DNA of 64,000 bases from Verrucomicrobiota bacterium. GTDB taxonomy: Bacteria > Verrucomicrobiota > Kiritimatiellia > RFP12 > UBA1067. The stretch is from NCBI GenBank assembly GCA_023269675.1, contig JAHFSX010000012.1, positions 98,711 to 162,710 of the forward strand. Direction: 5' to 3'. Shown here piece after piece: positions 44,534-54,200 of this stretch. The number at the start of each line of letters is the position of its first letter. Within the stretch, counting starts at the first letter, position 1. The notes beneath the pieces are model-generated. The model made no database searches, was not told the DNA's origin, and saw nothing but the letters and a program-made list of their open reading frames with translations. Made by a program: the position numbers and the translations under genes.

Positions 44534-46786
44534 ATGATACGAACAGCGATGATGGCATGGGCGGTCGGTTTGATGGTCGGCTGGGCACAGGCGCAAGGCG
44601 GCGGTCTGATCCCGGGGCTGACCCCGGCCGCCGGAGCGGGCTTGGAGATGACGGCCGATAAGTTCGAGGTCGACCAGAAGACCGGCTGGACCACGGCCGC
44701 GGGCCACGTGATGATCCGCACCGGCGACCACGAGATGAAGGCCGACCGCGTGCGGCTGCATCAGGACAAGGGCGACGTGCAGGCCCGCGGCAACGTGCTC
44801 ATCCAGCAGCGCGGGTTCGGTTCGTGGTCGGGCGACTACATCGAGTACAACTATAAGACGGGCAAGGGGCTGACGGGGTCGGGCGACTTTCAGGCGGGCG
44901 TCTTCCGGGTGCGTGCGCCCGAAGTGACGCGGCGCGAGGACGGGCGCTACGACCTCAAGCACGCCGAGGTGACGACTTGCACCAACGCGCCGGGCCACGA
45001 GCACTGGAGCATGACGGGCACGGTGGTGTACAAGGACAACGACTACGTCGAGATCTACGATGCGGTGCCGTGGATGTTCGGCGTGCCCTTCGCCTATCTG
45101 CCTTACTGGTTCCGCGATATCGATACGCACTATGGGTTCCGTCTGATTCCCGGCTACACCTCCCGCTGGGGCGCGTACATGCTGGGCGGCTACGTCTACA
45201 ACATCTACGAGTCGCCGCGTGCGGACGGCCCCAAGCTGGACGGCAAGACGCATTTGGATTACCGCAGCGAACGCGGCGTGGCGGTGGGCGAGGACTTGTC
45301 CTGGGACCTGAAGGACGCCGGGCGCGGCAAGCTGGAGGCCTACTACGCGTGGGACCAGAACCCGCCGGACGGGGCGCGCGACCGGAACTGGACGTCCGAC
45401 ATGGATCAGGAGCGTTACCGTTTCAGACTGGAGCACGAGGCGGACCTCTCGCCCCGCGACCAGTTCCTCTTGAGGGGAACCGTCAACAGCGACTCCGAGG
45501 TGGCGTACGATTTCTTCAACCGGCAGGACCGCGGCGAAAGCACGCCGATGAACTTCGCCTCGCTGGAGCACCGCGAGCACACGTGGGCCTCCGGCGCGGC
45601 GGTCAGCGGGCCGCTCAACGACTTCTACGCGGGCACGGCGCGGCTGCCCGAGGGCTGGCTGAATATCGAGCCGCAGCCGATCTTCGGCACCGGCCTGAAT
45701 TATGAGAGCCAGCACCGCGCGGGCTACCTCAGCCGCCAGGCGGCCTACTACGAGAATGCGGCCGACCCGTACCAGTACTATCCCGGCTCCTGGGCCGACT
45801 ACGACCTCTTCCGCGCGGACACGGCGCACCGCGTGACCTACCCGATGAAGTTCGGCGATGTCGTGAGCGTGGTGCCGCGTGCGGGGTACCGCGGCACCTA
45901 CTATTCGGAGACGGAGTCGGCGACCGATGTGATCCGGAACTCCGCCGAGCTGGGGGTCGAGACCTCCCTGCGCGGAACCTCTGAACTGAACAACGGCTAC
46001 CGGCACGTGGTGGAACCTTACGTCGACTACAGCTATCAGCCCACGTGGTACGAGAGCGAGAACGGGGACGTCAAAAGTTTTGACCATTTTGACCGCTCGA
46101 TCGAGTGGCTCGACCAGTTCGGGACGGACGGCACATGGCTGCCCTACGATTGGCACGGCGTCCGGCCGGGCGTGCGCAACCTGCTGCAGACGCGCGACGA
46201 GAAAAAGGGCAACATGCGCACCCTGCTGGAGTGGGACGTCTACTCGGCGGTGCAGATCGACTCGGAGGGGCCCCTGGAGGAAAAGGGGCTGCGCATGGCC
46301 GGCACCAAGGCGGTGTACTCGCCGACCAAGGCGCTGGACCTCAAGGCGCAGTCGGAGTGGGACACGGAAGAGAGTACCATGGCTTACGTGGATCTGGGCG
46401 CGTTCTACAAGGTGAACGAGAAGTTCCGCCTCGGCGGCGGCTATCTGGGGCGCGACCACAGGCTTTATGACTATCGGGAGTCGGACGTCGAAGAGTGGAA
46501 CCGCGTGAAGGAGAACCTGATCTACGGCGGGTTCACGCATGACATCAACGACACCTGGTCGTACAGCGTCTATACGCGCTATGACCTGCGTAACAACGAG
46601 CTCGACGAGGTCGGCGGATATGTCCAATACAGCTTGGACTGCCTGGTGTTTCAGCTCCGTTCCGCGTACGTCAACAACTACCAGCGCGCGGACGACACCG
46701 AGAGCCAGGACGATTTCCGCGTCGCGCTCATGGTGTGGCTGCGGGCTCAGAAGAAGTCGCCGGCCGACGACTGGCTGACATGGTAA
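44534..46786 (+). CDS. lptD: LPS-assembly outer-membrane protein LptD
   Basis: 750 residues. A signal peptide ends G-W-A-Q-A-Q. Residues about 35-170 form the OstA/LptA-like jelly roll (M-T-A-D-K-F-E-V-D, T-A-A-G-H-V-M-I, V-R-L-H-Q-D-K-G-D-V-Q-A-R-G-N-V), and from about 190 the LptD barrel begins (V-P-F-A-Y-L-P-Y-W). Cysteines are few, so the disulfide switch of E. coli LptD is not conserved. It inserts lipopolysaccharide at the outer surface. Its presence argues for an LPS-bearing outer membrane. Confidence 0.9.
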   Translation: MIRTAMMAWAVGLMVGWAQAQGGGLIPGLTPAAGAGLEMTADKFEVDQKTGWTTAAGHVMIRTGDHEMKADRVRLHQDKGDVQARGNVLIQQRGFGSWSGDYIEYNYKTGKGLTGSGDFQAGVFRVRAPEVTRREDGRYDLKHAEVTTCTNAPGHEHWSMTGTVVYKDNDYVEIYDAVPWMFGVPFAYLPYWFRDIDTHYGFRLIPGYTSRWGAYMLGGYVYNIYESPRADGPKLDGKTHLDYRSERGVAVGEDLSWDLKDAGRGKLEAYYAWDQNPPDGARDRNWTSDMDQERYRFRLEHEADLSPRDQFLLRGTVNSDSEVAYDFFNRQDRGESTPMNFASLEHREHTWASGAAVSGPLNDFYAGTARLPEGWLNIEPQPIFGTGLNYESQHRAGYLSRQAAYYENAADPYQYYPGSWADYDLFRADTAHRVTYPMKFGDVVSVVPRAGYRGTYYSETESATDVIRNSAELGVETSLRGTSELNNGYRHVVEPYVDYSYQPTWYESENGDVKSFDHFDRSIEWLDQFGTDGTWLPYDWHGVRPGVRNLLQTRDEKKGNMRTLLEWDVYSAVQIDSEGPLEEKGLRMAGTKAVYSPTKALDLKAQSEWDTEESTMAYVDLGAFYKVNEKFRLGGGYLGRDHRLYDYRESDVEEWNRVKENLIYGGFTHDINDTWSYSVYTRYDLRNNELDEVGGYVQYSLDCLVFQLRSAYVNNYQRADDTESQDDFRVALMVWLRAQKKSPADDWLTW

Positions 46787-46829
46787 AGAGGTGGCCCGAG
46801 GACGGAGGCCGGAAGACGGAGGAGGCGGC

Positions 46830-47423
46830 ATGACAGAACACATGACACGCAGGGACTTTATGGCTCAGGCGGGGGCCGCAGGCGCGGTGCTGGCCGGGGC
46901 GGCTGTGGTGACGGCGCAGGCGGAGACTCAGAAAACGGAGGCGAAGGCGAACATGGAGAACACCGTGAAGAAGATTATTGTGGCGGCGGACCCGTTTGCG
47001 GTGACGCTGAAGGACGCGGTCGTGGAGCATCTCAAGAGCAAGGGGTATGAGGTGATCGACATGGGCTCCACGAAAGAGAAGCCTCAGCCGTACTTCGAGT
47101 GCGGCGCCGAAGCCTGCAAAGCGCTGCAGGCCGGCAAGGCCGAGCGGGCGATCCTGTTTTGCGGCACGGGCATGGGCATGTCGATCGTGGCCAACCGCTT
47201 CAAGGGCGTGACGGCGGCGGTGGTGGAGTCGGTCTTCGCGGCCAAGATGAGCCGCGCGATCAACAACGCCAATGTGCTCTGCTTGGGTCAGATGATCTGG
47301 GGCGAGTGGATGGCCAAGGAGGCGGTGGACGTGTTCCTGAACACGGGCTTCACGCAGGGCATGGACCAGTTCGCCGGATTCCTGCACGAGGCGTGTGGTA
47401 AGGTCGAGGCGATCCGCCCTTAG
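46830..47423 (+). CDS. Tat-exported RpiB/LacAB-family protein with altered active site
   Basis: 197 residues; GGAGG before the ATG at 46830 marks the start. M-T-R-R-D-F-M-A-Q-A-G-A-A-G-A-V-L-A-G is a twin-arginine signal, with a likely cleavage after A-Q-A near residue 32. The rest is an RpiB/LacA/LacB fold (C-G-T-G-M-G-M-S from Cys111, N-A-N-V-L-C-L-G). In E. coli RpiB the active-site His10 and His99 are needed; here the aligned positions appear to be Pro (A-D-P) and Ile (A-I-N-N), while the Cys and Thr are kept. Ribose-phosphate isomerase activity is therefore doubtful and a periplasmic location is unusual. It sits between lptD and an ABC exporter. Confidence 0.8.
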   Translation: MTEHMTRRDFMAQAGAAGAVLAGAAVVTAQAETQKTEAKANMENTVKKIIVAADPFAVTLKDAVVEHLKSKGYEVIDMGSTKEKPQPYFECGAEACKALQAGKAERAILFCGTGMGMSIVANRFKGVTAAVVESVFAAKMSRAINNANVLCLGQMIWGEWMAKEAVDVFLNTGFTQGMDQFAGFLHEACGKVEAIRP

Positions 47424-47449
47424 GCAGCGTCGCCATATGAGGTCCGCGT

Positions 47450-48184
47450 ATGGATGTTGTCAGGCTGGAGGAGGTCTCGAAAGCGTACGGCGCGGTCCGT
47501 GCGGTTAACGGGCTTTCGCTGTCGATCAGGCAGGGCGAGATCCTCGGGTTCCTCGGAACCAACGGTGCCGGGAAGACCACGACGATCAAGATGCTGCTCG
47601 GCTTCTTCCGGCCCGATGCGGGCCGGCTGACCGTCCTGGGCGGTGACCCGTGCGAGCCGGCCACGCGGCGCACGATCGGGTACATGCCCGAGACCGCCTA
47701 CTACTACCCGTACCTCAATGTCCGCGAGCTGCTGGCGCTCTACGGCGGGCTGTGCGGCATGCCCAAGCCGCTGGTGCGCGCGCGCTCGGACGAGTTGATC
47801 GAGCGGGTGGGGCTGCAGGATGCGGGCGGGCGCCTGCTGCGCAACTACTCCAAGGGCATGCTTCAGCGGGCGGGCATCGCGCAGGCGCTGTTGCACGATC
47901 CCGAGCTGCTGATACTGGACGAGCCCTTCACCGGGCTCGACCCGTTGGCGCGGATCCAGTGCCGCGATCTGATTTTAGAGCTGAAGCGGCAGGGCAAGAC
48001 CGTCTTTTTCTCCTCCCACGAGTTGTCCGAGGCGGAGCTGATCTGCGACCGCGTCGCGATCCTCAAGCAGGGGGCGCTGGTCTGGTCGGGCGCGATGAGC
48101 GAGGTGGCCGGCGACGGCCAGCAGAATCTGGAGCGCGTCTTTCTGAAGATGCTGGGCGGCGCCGCCGGGGAGCGTGTGTCATGA
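47450..48184 (+). CDS. ABC transporter ATPase (ABC-2 type exporter)
   Basis: 244 residues. Walker A G-T-N-G-A-G-K-T-T-T near residue 37, signature N-Y-S-K-G-M-L-Q-R-A near 133, Walker B L-L-I-L-D-E-P-F-T-G-L-D and the H-loop S-S-H-E-L-S are all intact. It powers export with the permease that overlaps its stop (ATGA). The closest relatives by pattern are NatA/YxlF-type drug, sodium or lipid exporters; the substrate is unknown. Confidence 0.92.
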   Translation: MDVVRLEEVSKAYGAVRAVNGLSLSIRQGEILGFLGTNGAGKTTTIKMLLGFFRPDAGRLTVLGGDPCEPATRRTIGYMPETAYYYPYLNVRELLALYGGLCGMPKPLVRARSDELIERVGLQDAGGRLLRNYSKGMLQRAGIAQALLHDPELLILDEPFTGLDPLARIQCRDLILELKRQGKTVFFSSHELSEAELICDRVAILKQGALVWSGAMSEVAGDGQQNLERVFLKMLGGAAGERVS

Positions 48185-48963
48185 GGATCATGTGGCTTCA
48201 GCTCAAGGCGTTGGCGGGCTTGTCGGTGATGGAGCTCTACCGCCGCAAAGACCTGATCGTCGTTTTCGTGCTCAGCGCGGTGATACTGTTGCCGCTCTCG
48301 TTCTTCACGCCCTTCGGCCTGTCCGGCGCGAGCCGGTATGTGAACGAGTTGGCGCTGTTGCTGGTCTGGATTTTTTCCGTGGTGATCGGCCTGGGCGTCT
48401 CGGCGCGGCTGTTCCCTCCGGAGTTCGAGAGCCGGACGATTTATCCGATGCTGGCCAAGCCCGTGGGCCGCGGCACGATCCTGCTGGGGAAATATCTGGG
48501 CGCGCTGGCGGCGTCGGTTTCGTCCTTGGCGGTCTTCTATCTGGCCTTCGGCGTGCTGATCGGGGTGCGGCAGGGCGTCTGGTTTCCGGAGATCCTGCTT
48601 CAGGCGTTTGTGCTGCATATCGGGTTCCTGGTGATCGTCACGGCGCTCGGGCTGACGGGGTCGCTTTTCCTGACGCCCTCGGCCAACCTGACGATGTGCG
48701 GGCTGCTGGTCGTCGGGATGCTGTTCTTCGGGCAGCGGTTGCCTGCGCTGGCGGCCGTGCAGCCGGTGCCGGGGAAGTGGGTGCTGGCCCTGATCCACTG
48801 GTTCGCGCCGCATCTGGAGTTTTTCGATCTGCGGCAGCGCGTGGTGCACGACTGGCCGGCGCTCGGCTGGGGCGTGTGCGCGGCGGTCTCGGCCTACGCG
48901 GTCTGTTATGCGGCTGCCTGTCTGGCGCTGGCGGCGTGCGTGTTCCGTAAAAAGCGGTTCTGA
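48181..48963 (+). CDS. ABC-2 type membrane permease
   Basis: 260 residues; the ATG at 48181 overlaps the ATPase stop. Six hydrophobic segments are seen (about 19-40, 54-74, 100-126, 132-155, 167-187, 230-253). E-L-Y-R-R-K-D near the start is a coupling-helix-like motif typical of ABC-2 permeases. It forms the membrane part of the exporter; the following gene encodes a secreted protein 10 bases downstream and is likely part of the same unit. Confidence 0.88.
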   Translation: MRIMWLQLKALAGLSVMELYRRKDLIVVFVLSAVILLPLSFFTPFGLSGASRYVNELALLLVWIFSVVIGLGVSARLFPPEFESRTIYPMLAKPVGRGTILLGKYLGALAASVSSLAVFYLAFGVLIGVRQGVWFPEILLQAFVLHIGFLVIVTALGLTGSLFLTPSANLTMCGLLVVGMLFFGQRLPALAAVQPVPGKWVLALIHWFAPHLEFFDLRQRVVHDWPALGWGVCAAVSAYAVCYAAACLALAACVFRKKRF

Positions 48964-48973
48964 GAGGAGTCGG

Positions 48974-49792
48974 ATGAGCCACAACCTGCAAACAGGCGTG
49001 CTGGTGTTCGCCTCCGCGCTGGCGCTGGCGCTGGGGCGGACGATCCCGGCCCTGTTCGCGGGCGGGATGCCGCAGGCTCCGGGCGAGGACGTTCTGGCGC
49101 TGGTTCTGGGTGACGCGCGGCAGGTCCTCAGCGCGGCGCTGCTGGACAAGACCGAAGAGTATTTTCACGGCGGCGTGCGCGATCTGGACTGCGAGCAGGG
49201 GCTGGGCGGCGCGGAAGAGCCACACGGGCACGAGCATGCCGCGCAGAGCCGTGGCGGGCGGGGGGCGTCCGGACCGGCCGATGTGTGGAGCCGGATCAAC
49301 AGTCGCGTGCACGAGCAGGTGGATCGGCATCTGGAGAGCGAGCGGGCGGTGGAGCTGTTGCCGTGGGTCTGGGCCGCCACGCGCGCGTCTTCCAAAAACG
49401 TGGAGGCGTTCCAGGTGGGGGCCTTTGTGCTGTCGAGCATGGCCGGCAAGCCGGAGGAGGGCGTGCGGCTGTTGGAGGAGGGCGTCCGCAAGAATCCCGC
49501 CTGCCCGGAGTTGGATTTCGCGCTGGGGGAGCTCTTGCTGAACAAGGTTCGCTCCGCCGCGCGGGCGGAGCCGTGGTTCCTGTCGGCGCGGGCGAAGTGC
49601 CGGCCCGCCGACGGTCCGGCCGGGGAAGAGGCGCGGGGGCTGAAGGTGCGGACGCTTTTCTATCTCGGGTATTTGGCCAGACAGCGGGGCGAGTGGGAGC
49701 GGGTGGAAGCGTATGCCCGGGAGGCCGAAGAGGTGGCGCCCGGGCATGTGAGCACCCGGGACCTGCGGGCGCTGCTCAAGAGCCACAAGTGA
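48974..49792 (+). CDS. Secreted TPR-like helical-repeat protein
   Basis: 272 residues from the ATG at 48974 with GAGGAG upstream. A signal peptide or membrane anchor covers residues 5-22. A His/Asp/Gly-rich stretch (about 65-100) precedes helical repeats with TPR spacing (A-F-V-L-S-S-M-A-G-K-P-E-E-G-V-R-L-L-E-E, later Y-L-A-R-Q-R-G-E-W-E-R-V-E-A-Y-A-R-E-A). It probably acts as a periplasmic adaptor for the ABC exporter encoded just upstream; this is inferred from gene order. Confidence 0.7.
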   Translation: MSHNLQTGVLVFASALALALGRTIPALFAGGMPQAPGEDVLALVLGDARQVLSAALLDKTEEYFHGGVRDLDCEQGLGGAEEPHGHEHAAQSRGGRGASGPADVWSRINSRVHEQVDRHLESERAVELLPWVWAATRASSKNVEAFQVGAFVLSSMAGKPEEGVRLLEEGVRKNPACPELDFALGELLLNKVRSAARAEPWFLSARAKCRPADGPAGEEARGLKVRTLFYLGYLARQRGEWERVEAYAREAEEVAPGHVSTRDLRALLKSHK

Positions 49793-49825
49793 TACGTCAG
49801 GATTGAAGAATCGGAGGAGTGCGGC

Positions 49826-49927
49826 ATGAGCAAGCAGATGTTCTGGATGATGTGTGTGTCGGGGCTGGTGACGGCCGCGCTGTTGGCCTCGGGGTGTCTC
49901 AGTGCCAGCCTTGGAAACCTGCATTAG
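49826..49927 (+). CDS. Micro-lipoprotein (33 residues)
   Basis: M-S-K-Q-M-F-W-M-M-C-V-S-G-L-V-T-A-A-L-L, then A-S-G-C with Cys24 lipidated, then only nine residues. GGAGGAG lies seven bases before the ATG. The size and layout resemble entericidin-type peptides. It overlaps nothing and follows the TPR-like gene by 33 bases, in the same direction. Confidence 0.6.
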   Translation: MSKQMFWMMCVSGLVTAALLASGCLSASLGNLH

Positions 49928-49943
49928 CCGCTCGCGCACGGCG

Positions 49944-50537
49944 ATGCCTGAAACCTTCACAGAAGCGCGCCACGCCTGTTTCGCGGTGGTGGATTTCGAG
50001 ACTACCGGCGCGGTGGAGGGCTATCCCGTCGAGCCGTGGCAGGTCGGGATTGTCCGCGTGCGCGCGGGCCGGGTGTGCGCGGACGAGGCCTTCGAATCCC
50101 TGATGCGGGTGGGTGAGCGGCCTTTCAACCCGCGTGCGCCGGGACGGCACGCGCAGCTCCGCGGGGCGCTGGCCGCAGCGCCGACGCCGGGCGGGCTGTG
50201 GCCCGAGCTGGCCCTGTGGGTCACGGGCGTCCCGCTCGTGGCGCACAACGCGGGCACCGAACGCACGACGCTGAACAGGCTCGCGCCGCTGCACCGGCTG
50301 GGGCCTTGGGTCGATACGCTGGCGCTGGTGCGGCGCGCCTACCCGGGACTGGCCTCCAAAGCCTTGGAGGATGTGGTCGCGGCTCTGGATTTGTCCGAGA
50401 GGGTGCGGGCGCTGTGCCCGGGGCGCGGCGCGCACGACGCGCTGTACGATGCCTTTGCGTGCGCGGCCGTGCTGGAACATTTTCTGAGTCTGCCCGGCTG
50501 GGAGCGCGTGACGGTCGCCGCGCTGGCGGGGAAATAG
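49944..50537 (+). CDS. DEDDh-type 3'-5' exonuclease domain protein
   Basis: 197 residues from the ATG at 49944. Exo I motif F-A-V-V-D-F-E-T-T-G (Asp, Glu), Exo II A-H-N-A-G-T-E-R-T-T-L and Exo III G-A-H-D-A-L-Y-D-A (His, Asp) identify a DnaQ/RNase T-like fold. In Exo II the usual F-D is T-E, so one metal ligand is Glu rather than Asp. It is small and carries no polymerase or BRCT module, so it is either a stand-alone proofreading-type or RNA-trimming nuclease. It lies between the micro-lipoprotein and rdgB. Confidence 0.82.
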   Translation: MPETFTEARHACFAVVDFETTGAVEGYPVEPWQVGIVRVRAGRVCADEAFESLMRVGERPFNPRAPGRHAQLRGALAAAPTPGGLWPELALWVTGVPLVAHNAGTERTTLNRLAPLHRLGPWVDTLALVRRAYPGLASKALEDVVAALDLSERVRALCPGRGAHDALYDAFACAAVLEHFLSLPGWERVTVAALAGK

Positions 50538-50550
50538 GGCGGCTGATCAG

Positions 50551-50610
50551 GATTAAGATTACGAAAGACCTTGGATACTCTTAATCCTAATCGTGCTCTT
50601 AATCGTATTC
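50551..50610. repeat. GATTAN hexamer element, two facing arrays
   Basis: GATTAA GATTAC GAAAGA runs from 50551 on the plus strand, and on the complementary strand the segment 50576-50610 reads GATTAA GAGCAC GATTAG GATTAA GAGTAT. The arrays face each other, as at 2761-2829. The element ends about 30 bases before the rdgB start. Confidence 0.75.
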
Positions 50611-50639
50611 CGTTTGAGGTTATAGCTAAGGATGCGTTC

Positions 50640-51230
50640 ATGAAATTGCTGGTCGCGACACGGAACAAGCACAAGCTCGACGAGATCCGCCAGATTTTCG
50701 CCTTGCCGGGGCTGGAGCTGCTGGCGGCGGACGAGGTGCCGGGGCTGCCGGAGGATGTGGTCGAGGACGCCGAAACCTTCGAGGGCAACGCCTTGAAGAA
50801 GGCGCGCGAGCTGTGCGCGGCTTCGGGCCTCTGGACGCTGGCGGACGATTCGGGGCTGGAGGTTGTCGCCTTGGACAACGCCCCGGGCGTGTACTCGGCG
50901 CGCTATGCGGGCGAGCCGTGCAGCTACCCCGCGAACAACGCCAAGCTGCTGCGCGAGCTGGCGGGCGTGGCGGACCGCGGCGCGCGCTTCCGCTGCGTGA
51001 TCGCCCTGTGCGCGCCCGACGGGCGCGAGTGGACCGTGGACGGCGGCTGCGAAGGGCGGATCATCGAGGAGACGCGCGGCGCGCACGGCTTCGGCTACGA
51101 TCCGCTCTTTGTGCCGGACGGCTATGAAAAAACCTTCGCCGAGCTGGACGGCGCGACCAAGAACCGCATCTCACACCGCGGCCGCGCGCTCGCGGCCGCG
51201 GCCGCCGCTTGGCACGCGCTGCTGCAGTAG
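50640..51230 (+). CDS. rdgB: XTP/dITP pyrophosphatase
   Basis: 196 residues from the ATG at 50640 with AAGGA upstream. A-T-R-N-K-H-K-L-D-E-I, D-D-S-G-L-E-V (catalytic Asp), G-F-G-Y-D-P-L-F and K-N-R-I-S-H-R-G-R-A-L-A are the family signatures. It removes deaminated purine nucleotides (dITP, XTP) from the pool and so prevents mutagenic incorporation. The 3' end faces the following giant minus-strand gene. Confidence 0.95.
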   Translation: MKLLVATRNKHKLDEIRQIFALPGLELLAADEVPGLPEDVVEDAETFEGNALKKARELCAASGLWTLADDSGLEVVALDNAPGVYSARYAGEPCSYPANNAKLLRELAGVADRGARFRCVIALCAPDGREWTVDGGCEGRIIEETRGAHGFGYDPLFVPDGYEKTFAELDGATKNRISHRGRALAAAAAAWHALLQ

Positions 51231-51248
51231 CAGGCCTCCCGCCGCCAC

Positions 51249-54200
51249 CTAAGGGCTCTGGCTGACCCGGACGCGCATGAAGCGCGCGCGCGCCGTGGCC
51301 GCGTCAGCCGTGTCTGCGAAGCGCACGCGCTCCCAGACGGCGTCGATCGGCGTCACGGAGACGGTGTTGTCCAGCGGGGCCCAGGCGCCGCCGAGCGCGT
51401 CGCAGCACTCGACAGCGTAGGTGATGCCCGGGGTCAGGGCGGGCTTGCGGCGCACGAACTCCGCGCAGAGCCGCTTCTGGCCCTGGTCCAGCCACAGGAG
51501 CGGCAGGCCTTGCGTGCCTGTGTCGCGCTGGTGATAGACCATGGGGTCGTCTGCGCCCAGGTTGAAGGCGTACTTGTACAGGTTGGAGTGCCCGTCGCGT
51601 CCGACGGCGGAGAGCGCCGCCGCGCCCGTGGCCTCGGTGGTGCCGTAGTTCAGCAGTAGCCACGCGGCCAGCTGCGTGTAGGTGCGGACGAACACGGGCG
51701 AGGTGCAGAGCGAGTAGCCGCCGGCGTTGCTGGCCGTGATGCGGTAGGCGTAGAGGGTGTTGGGCAGGACGCTCCGGTCCGTGAAGTAGGGCTGCTGGGC
51801 CGAGGCGATCCCGATGACCGACCAGCTCGCCCCCACGCCGGTGCGCTCAAGCGTGTACTTGGAGGCGCCCGGCGAGGCCGCCCAGAAAATGGCCACCTCG
51901 GTGTCGGAGTTGGCGCTGGCCAGCACGAAGGGCGGCGTCACCGGCGGCTGGGGCCTTTCGCTGAGGATGCAGACGTCGTCCAGCGCCCACGTGTCGTAGG
52001 GCGAGCCGCTGTGGAGCGGCTGACGCCAGCGCAGCTGCGTCCGCGCCGACAGCGCAGCCGCGGGGAGCGCCACGGTCATGCTCGTCCAGCTGCTCAGCTG
52101 AGGATACACGCTGTTGAGCGTCTGCAGGGTCGACCACGTGACGCCGTCGGTGCTGTACTCCAGCAGGACGTTCTCGCCGCTCTCCGAGTTCTCCCAGTAG
52201 GCGCTTCCGTCGACGGCCGTGTTGCCCGCGCGGATGGAGAACTTGACCGAAAGTCCGCGCGAGAGGTCGAGCGGGATGGTGGTGGCTGAGCGCGCGGTCC
52301 CGCCGCTGAAATAGAGCGCCTGGCCGACGGCAAAGCCCACGGAGCCCCGCAGGGCCTGCCCCCCGTAGACCGACGACCAGAACAGCGTGTCGAGCGCGGG
52401 ATCGAAATCGTCCTCGAGCGCCACCACGTAGTCGGCGGCCCTCGCGCTTGCCTCGTTGCTGTAGGGCGAATTTCCGACGGCGTTGAACGCCCGCAGCCGG
52501 TAGTAGTACTCCGAGCCCTCCATGACGCCCGTGTCGTCGAACGCGCCCGCGTCGGCGGGCAGTTCGGCGATCTGTGTCCAGACGGCGCCTTCCACATGGC
52601 GCCGCTCGAGGCGGTAGCCGGTTTCGCTGTCCACGCCGGTCCAGCTCAGGCGGATGCAGGAGGCGGAGTAGGTCGTCGCCCGCAAGAAGGTGGGCGCCGC
52701 CGGCGGCTGCGGCCCGGGCGTGGTCACGCTCCTGACATTCGAGTACGCGGAGGCGGACGTGCCGCGGAGGGCCTTGACGCGGTACGAGTAGGAGCGCTCG
52801 GGCAGGACTGCAAGGTCGACGGCGGAGGTGACGTTGGCGGCGGGCGTGGCGATGACGGACCAGTTGTTGGATGTGCCGTCGCAGCGCTCCAGCGCGTAGG
52901 CGTCTTCCTTGTCGGAGTTGGACCACGCGAGCGAGACCGAGGTCATGGTCACCACGGGCACCGCCAGCACGGGCGTCGAGGGCGGCGTGAGCGGCGTGGT
53001 CGCCGTGACCACCGGGCTCCACTCCGAGCTCGCGCCGGTCGCGTTCGCCTTGATCCTGAATTCATAGGCGGTGTTGTCGGTCAGGCCCGTGACGGTGCAG
53101 TTGGTGGTGTTGAACGCCAAGCCGGCGCCCACGTCGGTCCACACGGCGGCGCCGCTGACCCGCTGCTGGAGCGTGAAGCCCAGCTCGAGCGTGCGGTCCG
53201 TCCACCGCAGGGACACGGAGGTGGCGCTGACCGCGTTGGTCGTGAGCACAGGGGCTTCGAGCACGATCGGGTAGGTGAGCGGGTAGAAGCTGAGACCCGA
53301 GCCCAGGCTGAGCACGAGCTTCCGGGTGGTCGCGTTCACGGCGCTCACGCTGGTGGCGGCCGGCAGGCCCAGCGCCGCCTGGCGCAGGACGGTGTCGTAG
53401 ACCCGGTCCGTCCCCACCGCGTAGCGGCCGTCGGCGGAGCAGGCGTAGACCAGTGCGCCCATCTGCCAGTCCACCGCCAGGTTTCTGGTGAAGACGCCGC
53501 CGTTCCAAAACACGCGCTGGCCGTCTTCGGAGGCGGTCACGATGCGGCTGCCGTAATAGCTGTAGCTGTCCACCCGGGCGCTGGCGAGCTGGGTGAAGGT
53601 GTCGCCCGTGACGTCGAACTGGGTGAGCGAGGCGGACGAGATGTTGTTGTCGCCATGGTAGTAATAGCGGCCGGTCGGGTCGAACGCGCCTCCGCCCTCA
53701 CGCATGGACTTGCGCGAGAGCAGCGCGCCCGTCGCCGTGTCGAAAATGGAGATGTAGATCCACTGGTCCTCCTCTTCCACCACCAGCCGCCCCGGGCCGC
53801 CGGCCGACAGCCGGAAGATGCCGACGGCGCCATACCCGGTGTTCGTGACCTGCTGGAAGCTCGACAGGTCAACCGCCAGCAGCGCGCCGGTTCCGCGGTT
53901 GGGCACGTAGATCCGGTTGTCACCGTTGTGGACGGCGATGTCGGGAACCGACTTGCCGACGGGCACAACCCGCGTGATCTTCTCCTGCCGCGTGTCGATC
54001 TCGACGAGGTAGGCCAAGGCCGCCGGGTTGGACGTGTCCTCGCTCACGGCGTAGGCGTTGGCCGAGGCCCGGTCTGATTTGAGCAGGGTCAGCCGGAGCG
54101 GCTCGACGCGGAAGGTGACCGGCAGGGTGAACAGCGCCGCGCCGTTCTGCGAGAACGCGACCTGCGCGGTATAGTCGCCCGGCGCCAGGGCGGAGGCGTC

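Noticed and set aside
44480..46843. 787-codon minus-strand frame opposite lptD
   Set aside because: Same antisense GC artefact; lptD on the plus strand is well supported.
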